From the NCBI GenBank assembly GCA_016935935.1, contig JAFGPZ010000313.1, forward strand, positions 1 through 6,573: 6,573 nt of DNA. Reading direction: 5' to 3'. The notes beneath the pieces were generated by a model. It did no database searches. It was given only the letters and a program-made list of their open reading frames with translations, and was not told the origin of the DNA. Numbering within the stretch: position 1 is the stretch's first letter; the number at the start of each line of letters is the position of its first letter. Source of the DNA: Deltaproteobacteria bacterium (lineage in GTDB: Bacteria > Desulfobacterota > Syntrophia > Syntrophales > UBA2210). Shown piece after piece: positions 1 to 6,003 of this stretch. A program made the position numbers and the translations under genes.

Positions 1-399
1 AATATATACGGGCCATACGGCCAGATATTTGCCCGGCACAACACTGTGGAAGTAGATAAGCGGAATATTGTGGAACATGGCACTTCGGAGTCCCACATTT
101 TCCCGATGATATGGATCTGTACCTCGATATTTATATAAAAGGAGCCCTTCCGGCGTGAAGCCATTGTCATAGTGGCCGGATGTCGTTGTCGTTATCGACA
201 AGGGGTATTCAGGGAGTATTTTAGGCTTGAAAATGCCTTGTGGAGAAACGAGTGAAATTCTCTGGTTTTCAAAGATGAATCCCTGCGCGAGGATTGTTCT
301 CGCGAGCACATCACCATGAATATTGACCTGCTCAGCTAGCCACGCGAATGCCGCAATGCGCACGCGCCTATCCAGGTCCTTTGTAGAATTGGTCTGCAT
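1..399 (-). CDS. Predicted HNH restriction endonuclease, N-terminal part (3' end beyond window)
   Basis: An open minus-strand frame runs from ATG at 399-397 to the left edge without a stop, giving 133 residues that begin MQTNSTKDLDRRVRIAAFAW. Recognisable segments are LVSPQGIFKPKILPEYPLSI (about residues 51-70), YKYRGTDPYHRENVGLR (about 90-106) and the stretch from IPLIYFHSVVPGKYLAVWPV to the edge. These are typical of the N-terminal DNA-recognition half of COG3440-like predicted restriction endonucleases, which carry a C-terminal HNH nuclease domain; that domain would lie off the window. In-frame TAA lies 13 codons upstream and no ATG, GTG or TTG lies between, so ATG 399 is the only ordinary start. 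Its ribosome-binding site is weak (GGA five bases upstream). The gene lies 73 bases downstream of the STAND gene on the same strand, so co-transcription is plausible. The N-terminal half also resembles, from memory, the sulfur-binding domain of ScoMcrA/SprMcrA-type modification-dependent enzymes. Catalytic residues cannot be checked here. Confidence 0.85.
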   Translation of the reverse strand, partial: MQTNSTKDLDRRVRIAAFAWLAEQVNIHGDVLARTILAQGFIFENQRISLVSPQGIFKPKILPEYPLSITTTTSGHYDNGFTPEGLLLYKYRGTDPYHRENVGLRSAMFHNIPLIYFHSVVPGKYLAVWPVYI

Positions 400-472
400 A
401 TTAATCCATCGAAAGGTGTTATGTTCATTTATGAATACTTAATATTTAAGATGTGAGCCCAGAGCCTATTAT
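400..472 (-). promoter_or_regulatory. AT-rich spacer with two adjacent short palindromes before the HNH gene
   Basis: The 73-base gap between the STAND stop codon and the HNH start codon is AT-rich. It carries two perfect short inverted repeats side by side: TTCAT-TT-ATGAA at 424-435 and CTTAA-TAT-TTAAG at 438-450. They end 25 bases upstream of the HNH start. They could be an operator or a local promoter with protein-binding half-sites, or simply AT-rich chance palindromes. No GC-rich stem with a T-run was seen, so nothing here argues for termination between the two genes. No convincing -35/-10 pair was found. Confidence 0.25.
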
Positions 473-3400
473 TTAATAAACACCCCAATCATGCTCTTCA
501 TCCCGACGAGTCTCACGTTCTATCATTTTAGAAAGGTAGTCAAGACGTCTGCTGACCCAGTTTTTGACATTACTATTTGTGTGACCTTTCAAAGGTTCCA
601 GTGCCTCAGTTTCTTTCTGTAAATATGGGACTAATGATCCACTCCAACCGAATGAAGACATGTTTGCTGATAATGCTGACAAAACCTGTTCATTGTCTCC
701 AAAATTATCTATTAGAAACTTTGCCCTAGAAGATATTTCATACTTATCGCCAACATCTAATAAAACATCTGTCGTGCGTGCTACAAACTCTGGCGCTGTT
801 TCAGGGTTTTGAAGACACCATTCATTCAAGAGTTCATCTGGAAGGTCTGATAGCACGCTAGGTTTCTTCTTATCGAACGAACTTCCTGAGTCAAGTAATT
901 GCATTAATCTATATTCTTCAAGAGGGGCGGCATTTTTAATTGCTTCAGAAAATAGCGGCCAAATATCTTTTGCATGTTGCTGAAAAAGGATTCTAATTAT
1001 TGGCTGAACATAGTGCCATAAATCTCCTAAGTTGATTCTGTTAGTGCAACTTGCGAGTATTTGCTTCGTTATATCTATTGCAAAAGCTGAATCATTAGAT
1101 TTTAATAGTTTCTTAACGACATCATGCCAATGATACATTTCAAGTTGACCTTGATTTTTATCCTCCTTGTCCAGTTTCAGCATAATAACAATTTCTTTAA
1201 AAGTAGGGTTGCAGTTATTCCACTTTTTAGCATCACCATGGCAGTACATTGAAAGGATATCAAGAGCTATCCATGCGGCATTGTCCGATATGGGTGCTAA
1301 GTTTCTCACAAATTGTGCAACATCTTTATAGTCAAGGTGTTCTAGTGGCCTTCCATAAGTAAATGGGTTTGCCGCGACAGGTTCGATTTTATTTTTACCC
1401 ATCAATTCAGTAAAACAATTAAGCTGCTCAATCGTAAATTTACCGGTAACTAAGGCGTTTGCATAATATTGGTTTAAACCTTTTCTATCAAAAAATATTT
1501 TAACAATTGTATTCCATTTGAGGATGTCCAAATTGAATATTCCATTTAAAATTCCCAATAAAAAATTAATATTAGGGTTTTCAATACGATTAACTTTATT
1601 TATCACCTCAGACAAAAGAGGTTCCCACTTGCCTGCTGATTCCACTAAATGTTTCCCAAACCAATACGCTTGGCGCTGCTCACCAATCAATAGATTATCT
1701 AGAAACGGTATTATAGAAGCTATGTCTTCTGCCAATTCCTCCGCCAAGAGTTTTGCATTCTTAGCCGCAATATCTTCATACTGGCCATCTTCTTTTTTCT
1801 CGTGTTCATATGGCGGGTTGGTCACAAAAAGTTGTAATCGTTCGCCTAAGTCACTTGGGGTCAAGAGAAAAACCCATTCTTGGAGTTTAGCTTTGCCTTC
1901 ATCGGGCATTTCCTTGCCTTCGTAACACAAACTATCCTTTATGCTGGCGAGCGCTTCCGGCCATAAGGGACCGTCTTGATGGACAATATCTTTTATAACC
2001 TTATCAAGGATATCAACTTGCCCGTGTTGCATAAGTCCTCTAATATTATTTGCGATCGCAGTCTTTGCTGGAGGTGCAAGGGAGTCTTTCTTTGTTACTA
2101 AATTGCATAAACGATCTAGAGCTTGTTCCCAATACTCAAAAGCTTCTCCCCAAACTTTCGGACGCCATTCCTCAAGAGGTTCACCACTTCCCTGGTACTC
2201 AGCGCCAATCATTCGAGTCCCGCTATCAGTTGTTATTGCCTGTTCCAAGGCTTCAACTGCAAGTTTCCTTATTGAATCTCGATCGCTTTTTAATGCACGA
2301 TCTACCAAATTCAATCGCATAGAGGGTGAAGCTTCTGTGCCCGACAGAAAAGTACAAAATAATTGTTTAAAAATGCCTGTTGCGTTATTACTCCAATTTT
2401 CATTTTCAGAAGACGCTAACAGCAAAAGGGAATTTGCAGCCTCTTCAAAGCATGCCGCATGGAAGCATAATTTTTCCAATGCCCAAACAAGGTTACGTCG
2501 CACATCGCCTGTAATTTGTGATAATTCTTCTTCATCATATTTTTGAAGTACATTTAATAAAGCCTTGCTTGTTGCGTCAGGGTTCACTTCAACTAAGGCG
2601 CGGAAGAGGCGTGAACCCCGGTCAGACAGGATCACTTCCGCTTGCCCAAAAGGGCCTTGGGGCCCACACAATTCTGCAGTGAGTGTTTTGACTTCAGGGA
2701 GAAAGTCAAGGCGAGAAACTTGATCACAAAAACTGCCAACAAGATTGTCAGGAATATCTGCCGTGATCAGCTCCACTTGTTTATCTGGGCGAGTTCTTCG
2801 CCACCATTCTGCAGCGAGCCTTATTGCAAGTGGTTTTGGTTCAAGTCTCGCAAAACGTCCTCGTCGAGCTATGAGCCCTCTTTCTTCAAATCTTTTCACA
2901 CAATCATAAAATTTATCTAAGGTTACACCAACGACAGCACTTGCTATAAATTCATATTCTTTTGACACCTCATCATCTATCCCAAAGCGATCAAAAAGAG
3001 AGCATCCTCTCAGAATATGCTCATCTTCTGCTGATGGCTCCCGGCCTCCCCACAACATCTTATTGGCCAGTTCATCGTCTGTAAGTCGTCCCATTTCTGG
3101 TTCTTTATCAAGGCGAGCATCAGCAAGTAACACTGCCATTTGAGGAAATCCTTGTGCAAAAGCAATAATGCGATCCAAATCGGGGATGTCCTTTCCATAA
3201 ACAGGCTCAATCATTTGTTTTATTTTTTCATCAGGAAGTTGTTTGAGATGAATAACCTCTGTTTGGCTGGCACGCTCTAAATTGTAATCAAGCGTAAGTA
3301 GACTGAGTTTGCTATCAGCACGTTGCACTTCACGCCTTAATTTATCATGTAACGAGATATCGCAATTATCGACAACAACGATGCCTTCCAGTCCACACTG

Positions 3401-4234
3401 TACCCAGTCACTAACCAAACCTACGATCGACAGGTTTACATTTGCATCGACGTACACGACTCGTTTGCTAAGATCATCATGTTCATTAAGGTCTCTAAAT
3501 ACTTCAAATGATAGCCGCGTCTTTCCTAAGCCAGAAAGGCCAATAATACGAGCGCATTTTTTTTGTTCGCTCAAGAGAGATTTAAGGCTTTCCAAAGCAG
3601 CTTGTCTGTTTTCATCGGCAACAAATTTAAAACGTTGGTATTCGCTATTTTGACCCCAGTCACTCCATGTCTTAAGCCCTCGTTCTAGTGGCCGACCCAC
3701 CCAGTTCAGCACTGCAATTATGGCAGATACATACTTGTTAACCCACCCTTCTATTCTTGCTGCATCATATATATCAATTGTAATTGTATCGGCGTATGGC
3801 TTACCCAGCTCAGTCAACTTCTCTCTAATTTTTGCAATTCTTTCAGGAATTTTCTGTTCGGAATTCAGCTCTTGGTTGGTGAATAATATGTAAGCACCAT
3901 CATTATCAAGGACATCCTCTACCATACGTTTCATTGAACCATCGCGATTTTGTATTTCATTAGCGCAATCGGTAGGTCCCATATAGGTGGCCTTGTTTTG
4001 AAACTGAACGAGCCGACATGGAAGGTAGCCAGTGTCTGGAGGGCCACCGCTCCATTGAATCCTCCCATCTTCTCCACCATCGCGCACGGTTATGTTTAAA
4101 GCCACCTCCACTGCTCTCTCTGCGATACCAGCATTTCTTGCCTCAAGATGGAGCAACAGCTTAAGCAACTTTGTAAGTTGAAGAGCGCTAAGGATTTTTA
4201 TGTCGGTGGACTCAACCCTAAATAGTGTTGGCAT
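473..4234 (-). CDS. STAND-family ATPase with putative N-terminal PD-(D/E)XK/Mrr-like nuclease domain; candidate Avs-like antiphage sensor
   Basis: The product is 1253 residues. I chose ATG 4234-4232 because AAAAGGGGAG lies six bases upstream; an in-frame ATG 12 codons earlier (4270) has no such site. Residues 1-90 contain a helix-rich start, then an acidic cluster D52-E55-D56 and VQFQNK (Q79, K81), a layout like the D...QxK core of Mrr/Cap4-type nucleases. Residues about 205-400 form a P-loop ATPase: Walker A GLSGLGKT (232-239, K238, T239) and Walker B GIVVVDNCD (284-292, D289). Residues about 405-480 look like a winged-helix module (RRGRFARLEPKPLAIRLAAE). The remaining ~770 residues are mostly helical with many Leu/Trp-rich segments, probably HEAT/TPR-like repeats. 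This order (effector, STAND NTPase, long helical sensor) is that of Avs antiviral proteins, which bind a phage protein, oligomerise and activate the effector; a function in phage defence here is inference. No signal peptide is seen, so it should be cytoplasmic. The gene is AT-rich compared with the genes at 4575-6573, and the next gene is a restriction endonuclease, both consistent with a mobile defence cassette. A metabolic or regulatory STAND protein cannot be excluded. Confidence 0.9.
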   Translation of the reverse strand: MPTLFRVESTDIKILSALQLTKLLKLLLHLEARNAGIAERAVEVALNITVRDGGEDGRIQWSGGPPDTGYLPCRLVQFQNKATYMGPTDCANEIQNRDGSMKRMVEDVLDNDGAYILFTNQELNSEQKIPERIAKIREKLTELGKPYADTITIDIYDAARIEGWVNKYVSAIIAVLNWVGRPLERGLKTWSDWGQNSEYQRFKFVADENRQAALESLKSLLSEQKKCARIIGLSGLGKTRLSFEVFRDLNEHDDLSKRVVYVDANVNLSIVGLVSDWVQCGLEGIVVVDNCDISLHDKLRREVQRADSKLSLLTLDYNLERASQTEVIHLKQLPDEKIKQMIEPVYGKDIPDLDRIIAFAQGFPQMAVLLADARLDKEPEMGRLTDDELANKMLWGGREPSAEDEHILRGCSLFDRFGIDDEVSKEYEFIASAVVGVTLDKFYDCVKRFEERGLIARRGRFARLEPKPLAIRLAAEWWRRTRPDKQVELITADIPDNLVGSFCDQVSRLDFLPEVKTLTAELCGPQGPFGQAEVILSDRGSRLFRALVEVNPDATSKALLNVLQKYDEEELSQITGDVRRNLVWALEKLCFHAACFEEAANSLLLLASSENENWSNNATGIFKQLFCTFLSGTEASPSMRLNLVDRALKSDRDSIRKLAVEALEQAITTDSGTRMIGAEYQGSGEPLEEWRPKVWGEAFEYWEQALDRLCNLVTKKDSLAPPAKTAIANNIRGLMQHGQVDILDKVIKDIVHQDGPLWPEALASIKDSLCYEGKEMPDEGKAKLQEWVFLLTPSDLGERLQLFVTNPPYEHEKKEDGQYEDIAAKNAKLLAEELAEDIASIIPFLDNLLIGEQRQAYWFGKHLVESAGKWEPLLSEVINKVNRIENPNINFLLGILNGIFNLDILKWNTIVKIFFDRKGLNQYYANALVTGKFTIEQLNCFTELMGKNKIEPVAANPFTYGRPLEHLDYKDVAQFVRNLAPISDNAAWIALDILSMYCHGDAKKWNNCNPTFKEIVIMLKLDKEDKNQGQLEMYHWHDVVKKLLKSNDSAFAIDITKQILASCTNRINLGDLWHYVQPIIRILFQQHAKDIWPLFSEAIKNAAPLEEYRLMQLLDSGSSFDKKKPSVLSDLPDELLNEWCLQNPETAPEFVARTTDVLLDVGDKYEISSRAKFLIDNFGDNEQVLSALSANMSSFGWSGSLVPYLQKETEALEPLKGHTNSNVKNWVSRRLDYLSKMIERETRRDEEHDWGVY

Positions 4235-4240
4235 TTTAAG

Positions 4241-4250
4241 CTCCCCTTTT
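4241..4250 (-). promoter_or_regulatory. Ribosome-binding site that fixes the STAND gene start
   Basis: On the minus strand AAAAGGGGAG is followed by the six bases CTTAAA and then ATG at 4234. The purine core GGGGAG is correctly spaced for initiation at this codon, which favours the start at 4234 over the longer frame beginning at 4270. The longer form would add MLFLFFPKGELK, which is not needed by the fold and is encoded partly by the ribosome-binding site itself. Confidence 0.7.
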
Positions 4251-4287
4251 GGAAAAAATAGGAACAGCACCCCTTTTTACTTCTGAT

Positions 4288-4325
4288 CAAACAAAAACCC
4301 CGCTCTCTTTTTCGAGAAACGAGGT
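4288..4325 (-). terminator. Terminator-like hairpin upstream of, and facing, the STAND gene
   Basis: The minus-strand RNA can fold CCTCGTTTCTC with GAGAGCGGGG (plus coordinates 4298-4307 and 4314-4324) around a six-base loop. That gives ten pairs with one bulged U, followed directly by TTTTTGTTTG. Two of the pairs are G-U, and on the plus strand the same positions would be C-A mismatches, so the fold fits a minus-strand transcript best. A T-rich tract also follows on the plus strand (4325-4333), so weak bidirectional action is possible. The site is unusual because it sits about 55-65 bases upstream of the STAND start on the same strand, where no well-supported minus-strand gene ends. It may insulate the cassette, attenuate its transcription or be left over from an earlier gene order. 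Confidence 0.55.
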
Positions 4326-4369
4326 CTTGTTTTCAATCACTCCACGGCGCCCTCCTTTGTCGGCTGTGG

Positions 4370-4564
4370 ATGAAACGTCATAAGTTTTTAAAAGAGTCTC
4401 GATACCTTGCTGAACTGATTGCGATGATACACCCTGAGACGAAAATATCAAGGAATTTCCGCACGAAGTTCGGCGTGTGGCCCGACTTCTCTACTGTAAT
4501 GATGCATCAGGGGCGGGAACGTGCTATTAAGCATCCGCGACAGGCTTTGGTAATCGGATCATAA
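4370..4564 (+). CDS. Doubtful small basic protein, 64 residues
   Basis: An ATG-initiated frame encodes a basic 64-residue product starting MKRHKFLKESRYLAELIA and ending ten bases before the start of the next gene. I do not recognise it. It has no signal peptide, membrane segment or clear motif. Support is weak: no Shine-Dalgarno sequence precedes the ATG, its third-position composition is mixed, and the opposite strand is also open for about 67 codons over 4287-4490. In its favour are its direction and close placement before the 174-residue gene, which would suit a short first gene of an operon. It could equally be a decayed fragment at the edge of the inserted defence cassette. A possible plus-strand hairpin (4342-4348 with 4363-4369) ends immediately before the ATG. 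Confidence 0.3.
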   Translation: MKRHKFLKESRYLAELIAMIHPETKISRNFRTKFGVWPDFSTVMMHQGRERAIKHPRQALVIGS

Positions 4565-4574
4565 GGAGAAGAGG

Positions 4575-5099
4575 ATGAACATAGCCGACATGCGCTTTCC
4601 CCGCCAGATGGAGGCGGACGGCTCCGCCGAGATTATTCGCGGGGAGTTGATGGCGCGCACCTCAAAGCTCTGGGCCGGAGGCAACATCGATGTGCCGGTC
4701 ATTTCTCTGAGTGAACCGATGAAGGCAGCGCTGAAGCAGGCAAGGCTTCAGGGCCGGATTCGCTTTGGCTTCGAGCCGATCCTTCAGCAACTCGCCGGTG
4801 AAAAAAAGGGGATTGCCAGTGTCAGGGAGCAGACGGATGCCCCCTATGGAGACCGGATTTCGCGGCTGCTTTTATTTTCCAATGATGGTGCGGAGCGTTT
4901 CTATCGCCATATCGAGCAGGTCCTGGAGGCCCACGCGCCCAGGTTGCTCGGCTGCCTTCTGGATATCGACGGCGCCGCTCTGGGTCAGTTGTTCACGGGT
5001 AAAGGATCAGTAATAAAGATCATCATGGCCGAGCATAAGGATGTTGTATCCGACGTCCTGCGCGCGCTTGTTTCCGGACATGAAGAAAACAGGGAATAG
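4575..5099 (+). CDS. Uncharacterised 174-residue protein
   Basis: The start is well supported: AAGGAG at 4563-4568 lies six bases before ATG 4575. The product begins MNIADMRFPRQMEADGSAEI and has no signal peptide or membrane helix, so it should be cytoplasmic. I do not recognise a named family. The N-terminal ~75 residues are mixed and polar. The second half reads like a compact alpha/beta domain, with SRLLLFSNDGAERFYRHIEQ (about 96-115), LLGCLLDIDGAALGQLF and KIIMAEHKDVVSDVLRALVS near the end. The alternation of hydrophobic strands with charged helices and the higher G+C content indicate a real, constrained gene rather than a chance frame. It is followed after 117 bases by the thermonuclease gene on the same strand; the gap is long enough that they may be separately transcribed. 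No function is proposed. Confidence 0.82.
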   Translation: MNIADMRFPRQMEADGSAEIIRGELMARTSKLWAGGNIDVPVISLSEPMKAALKQARLQGRIRFGFEPILQQLAGEKKGIASVREQTDAPYGDRISRLLLFSNDGAERFYRHIEQVLEAHAPRLLGCLLDIDGAALGQLFTGKGSVIKIIMAEHKDVVSDVLRALVSGHEENRE

Positions 5100-5203
5100 G
5101 GCGCTGTTGTTCCTTTGTGTAAAGAGAACCAGCTTTTGACCGATAGTATTATAAACAACAGTACTTTCTGTTCCGTGGATGATTGTACAGAGGATTTACG
5201 GAG

Positions 5204-5219
5204 AAAGGAGAGTAAGATA
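5204..5219 (+). promoter_or_regulatory. Strong ribosome-binding site in front of an ATA start codon
   Basis: AAAGGAG (5204-5210) is followed by six bases and then ATA (5217-5219) in the thermonuclease frame. Initiation there would give MKTRSKIILILFVLLLSLPV, a standard Sec signal peptide. No ATG is available in frame upstream. The other candidates, TTG at 5115, TTG at 5136 and GTG at about 5178, have poorer ribosome-binding sites and would place an odd 13-34 residue polar extension before the signal peptide. Confidence 0.6.
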
Positions 5220-5951
5220 AAGACCCGTTCAAAGATCATCCTCATTCTCTTTGTGCTTCTCTTATCTCTTCCGGTTGTAGCCGTCGCGGCGCAATATAAG
5301 GTGATTCGTGTTGTCGATGGGGATACGATTATCATCGACTATAACGGCAACCCTGAGAAGGTTCGTCTTCTGTGTGTAAACACTCCCGAATCTGTCCACC
5401 CGGACAGAAAGCAGAATGTTCCGATGGGTACGGTTGCCTCACAATATGCGAAAAAACGACTTTCGGGAAAATACGTGGATCTTGCATTTGAGGGAAACAG
5501 GATACGGGGGAGGTATGGAAGACTTCTCACGTATGTCTTTGTCGATGGAGAGAACTTTAACCTTGAACTGGTACGGGAGGGCTTATCGCCCTATTACACA
5601 AAATACGGGCTCAGTGAAAATTACGACAAAGCCTTCAGGGAGGCGGAGAGATTCGCGAGGAAACATCATTTACATATATGGGGGGATACGGCGTCAACCT
5701 CGAAGTATTTGAAGCTCAAATCAAAGTGGGGGCAGAAAGGAAGCGCGGCCAAGAGCATACCACAGAGCTATCAGCCTGTGGCGAAATCCGATGGCGGGCT
5801 GTATGTGGGGAGCAGCAGGTCGCACACGTTCCATAGACCATCATGTGGATATGTCAGGGAGATACAAGCTGAAAATCTCATCTCATTCGAGTCGCGGGAG
5901 GAAGCAAAAAAATATGGCTACATTCCCTGTAAAGTCTGTTGTGGGGAATAG
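5217..5951 (+). CDS. Exported thermonuclease (staphylococcal-nuclease fold) with C-terminal Ada-like zinc-binding module
   Basis: With the ATA start the product is 244 residues; starting at TTG 5115 it would be 278. Residues 1-25 are a Sec signal peptide (KTRSK, hydrophobic core, cleavage near AVAA), so the enzyme should act in the periplasm or outside the cell. Residues about 26-157 are a staphylococcal nuclease domain, which cuts DNA and RNA with Ca2+. By alignment from memory to the S. aureus enzyme, D36 matches D21, R50 matches R35, T56 matches T41, E58 matches E43 and R102 matches R87. N55 replaces Ca2+ ligand D40, a change also common in bacterial homologues with an xNTPE motif. After a polar linker, residues about 195-244 contain FHRPSCGYV and PCKVCC. 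With H206, C210, C238 and C241 as likely zinc ligands, this resembles the Ada metal-binding module often attached to such nucleases and may bind DNA. It converges with the nitroreductase gene, 52 bases away. Likely roles are nutrient scavenging from extracellular DNA or degradation of incoming DNA. Confidence 0.9.
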   Translation: MKTRSKIILILFVLLLSLPVVAVAAQYKVIRVVDGDTIIIDYNGNPEKVRLLCVNTPESVHPDRKQNVPMGTVASQYAKKRLSGKYVDLAFEGNRIRGRYGRLLTYVFVDGENFNLELVREGLSPYYTKYGLSENYDKAFREAERFARKHHLHIWGDTASTSKYLKLKSKWGQKGSAAKSIPQSYQPVAKSDGGLYVGSSRSHTFHRPSCGYVREIQAENLISFESREEAKKYGYIPCKVCCGE

Positions 5952-5952
5952 G

Positions 5953-5973
5953 GGGAGAGCATACCTGCTTCCC
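5953..5973. terminator. Weak hairpin between the two convergent genes
   Basis: GGGAGAGC (5953-5960) can pair with GCTTCCC (5967-5973), forming seven pairs with one bulged G around a six-base loop. It lies just after the thermonuclease stop and before the nitroreductase stop, where a shared terminator would be expected. There is no T-run on either side, so intrinsic termination would be inefficient and the call is tentative. Confidence 0.3.
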
Positions 5974-6003
5974 GGAGAAAAGAGGCAACAATATATACTG
6001 CCC

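Larger units (their letters stand above)
4235..4574. other. Divergent intergenic junction between defence cassette and chromosomal genes
   Basis: These 340 bases separate the AT-rich minus-strand STAND gene from the more GC-rich plus-strand genes. They hold the STAND ribosome-binding site, the terminator-like hairpin, the plus-strand hairpin at 4342-4369 and the doubtful 64-codon frame. I looked for paired -35/-10 boxes in both directions and found none convincing. TTGATC followed by AT-rich sequence on the minus strand at about 4285-4291 lacks a -10 box at the right distance. No tRNA fragment or attachment-site repeat was seen. Confidence 0.5.

Noticed and set aside
1518..3653. Several plus-strand open frames of 90-147 codons and one minus-strand frame of 66 codons (3010-3210) inside the STAND gene
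   Set aside because: They lie wholly within the STAND coding frame, have no recognisable domains or good ribosome-binding sites, and are low-complexity, Ser/Arg/Cys-rich products typical of out-of-frame reading.
4235..4270. Longer STAND protein starting at ATG 4270 (MLFLFFPKGELK extension)
   Set aside because: No ribosome-binding site precedes it, and the extension is encoded by the strong ribosome-binding site of the internal ATG at 4234.
4290..4370. Possible tRNA or attachment site at the island edge
   Set aside because: The hairpins do not form a cloverleaf, there is no T-loop sequence, and no matching direct repeat was seen elsewhere in the window.
5136..5167. TTGACC followed by TATTATAAA as a promoter for the thermonuclease
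   Set aside because: The two elements are only about five to eight bases apart, far too close for a -35/-10 pair, and no better partner lies at 16-18 bases.
4765..5335. Overlapping frames at 4765-5013 (plus) and 4985-5335 (minus)
   Set aside because: Both are shadows of the 174-residue and thermonuclease genes; neither has family similarity or an initiation signal.
5339..5712. Frames at 5339-5530 (minus) and 5416-5712 (plus) inside the thermonuclease
   Set aside because: The thermonuclease frame is clearly the coding one, with catalytic motifs in order; these are alternative readings of it.
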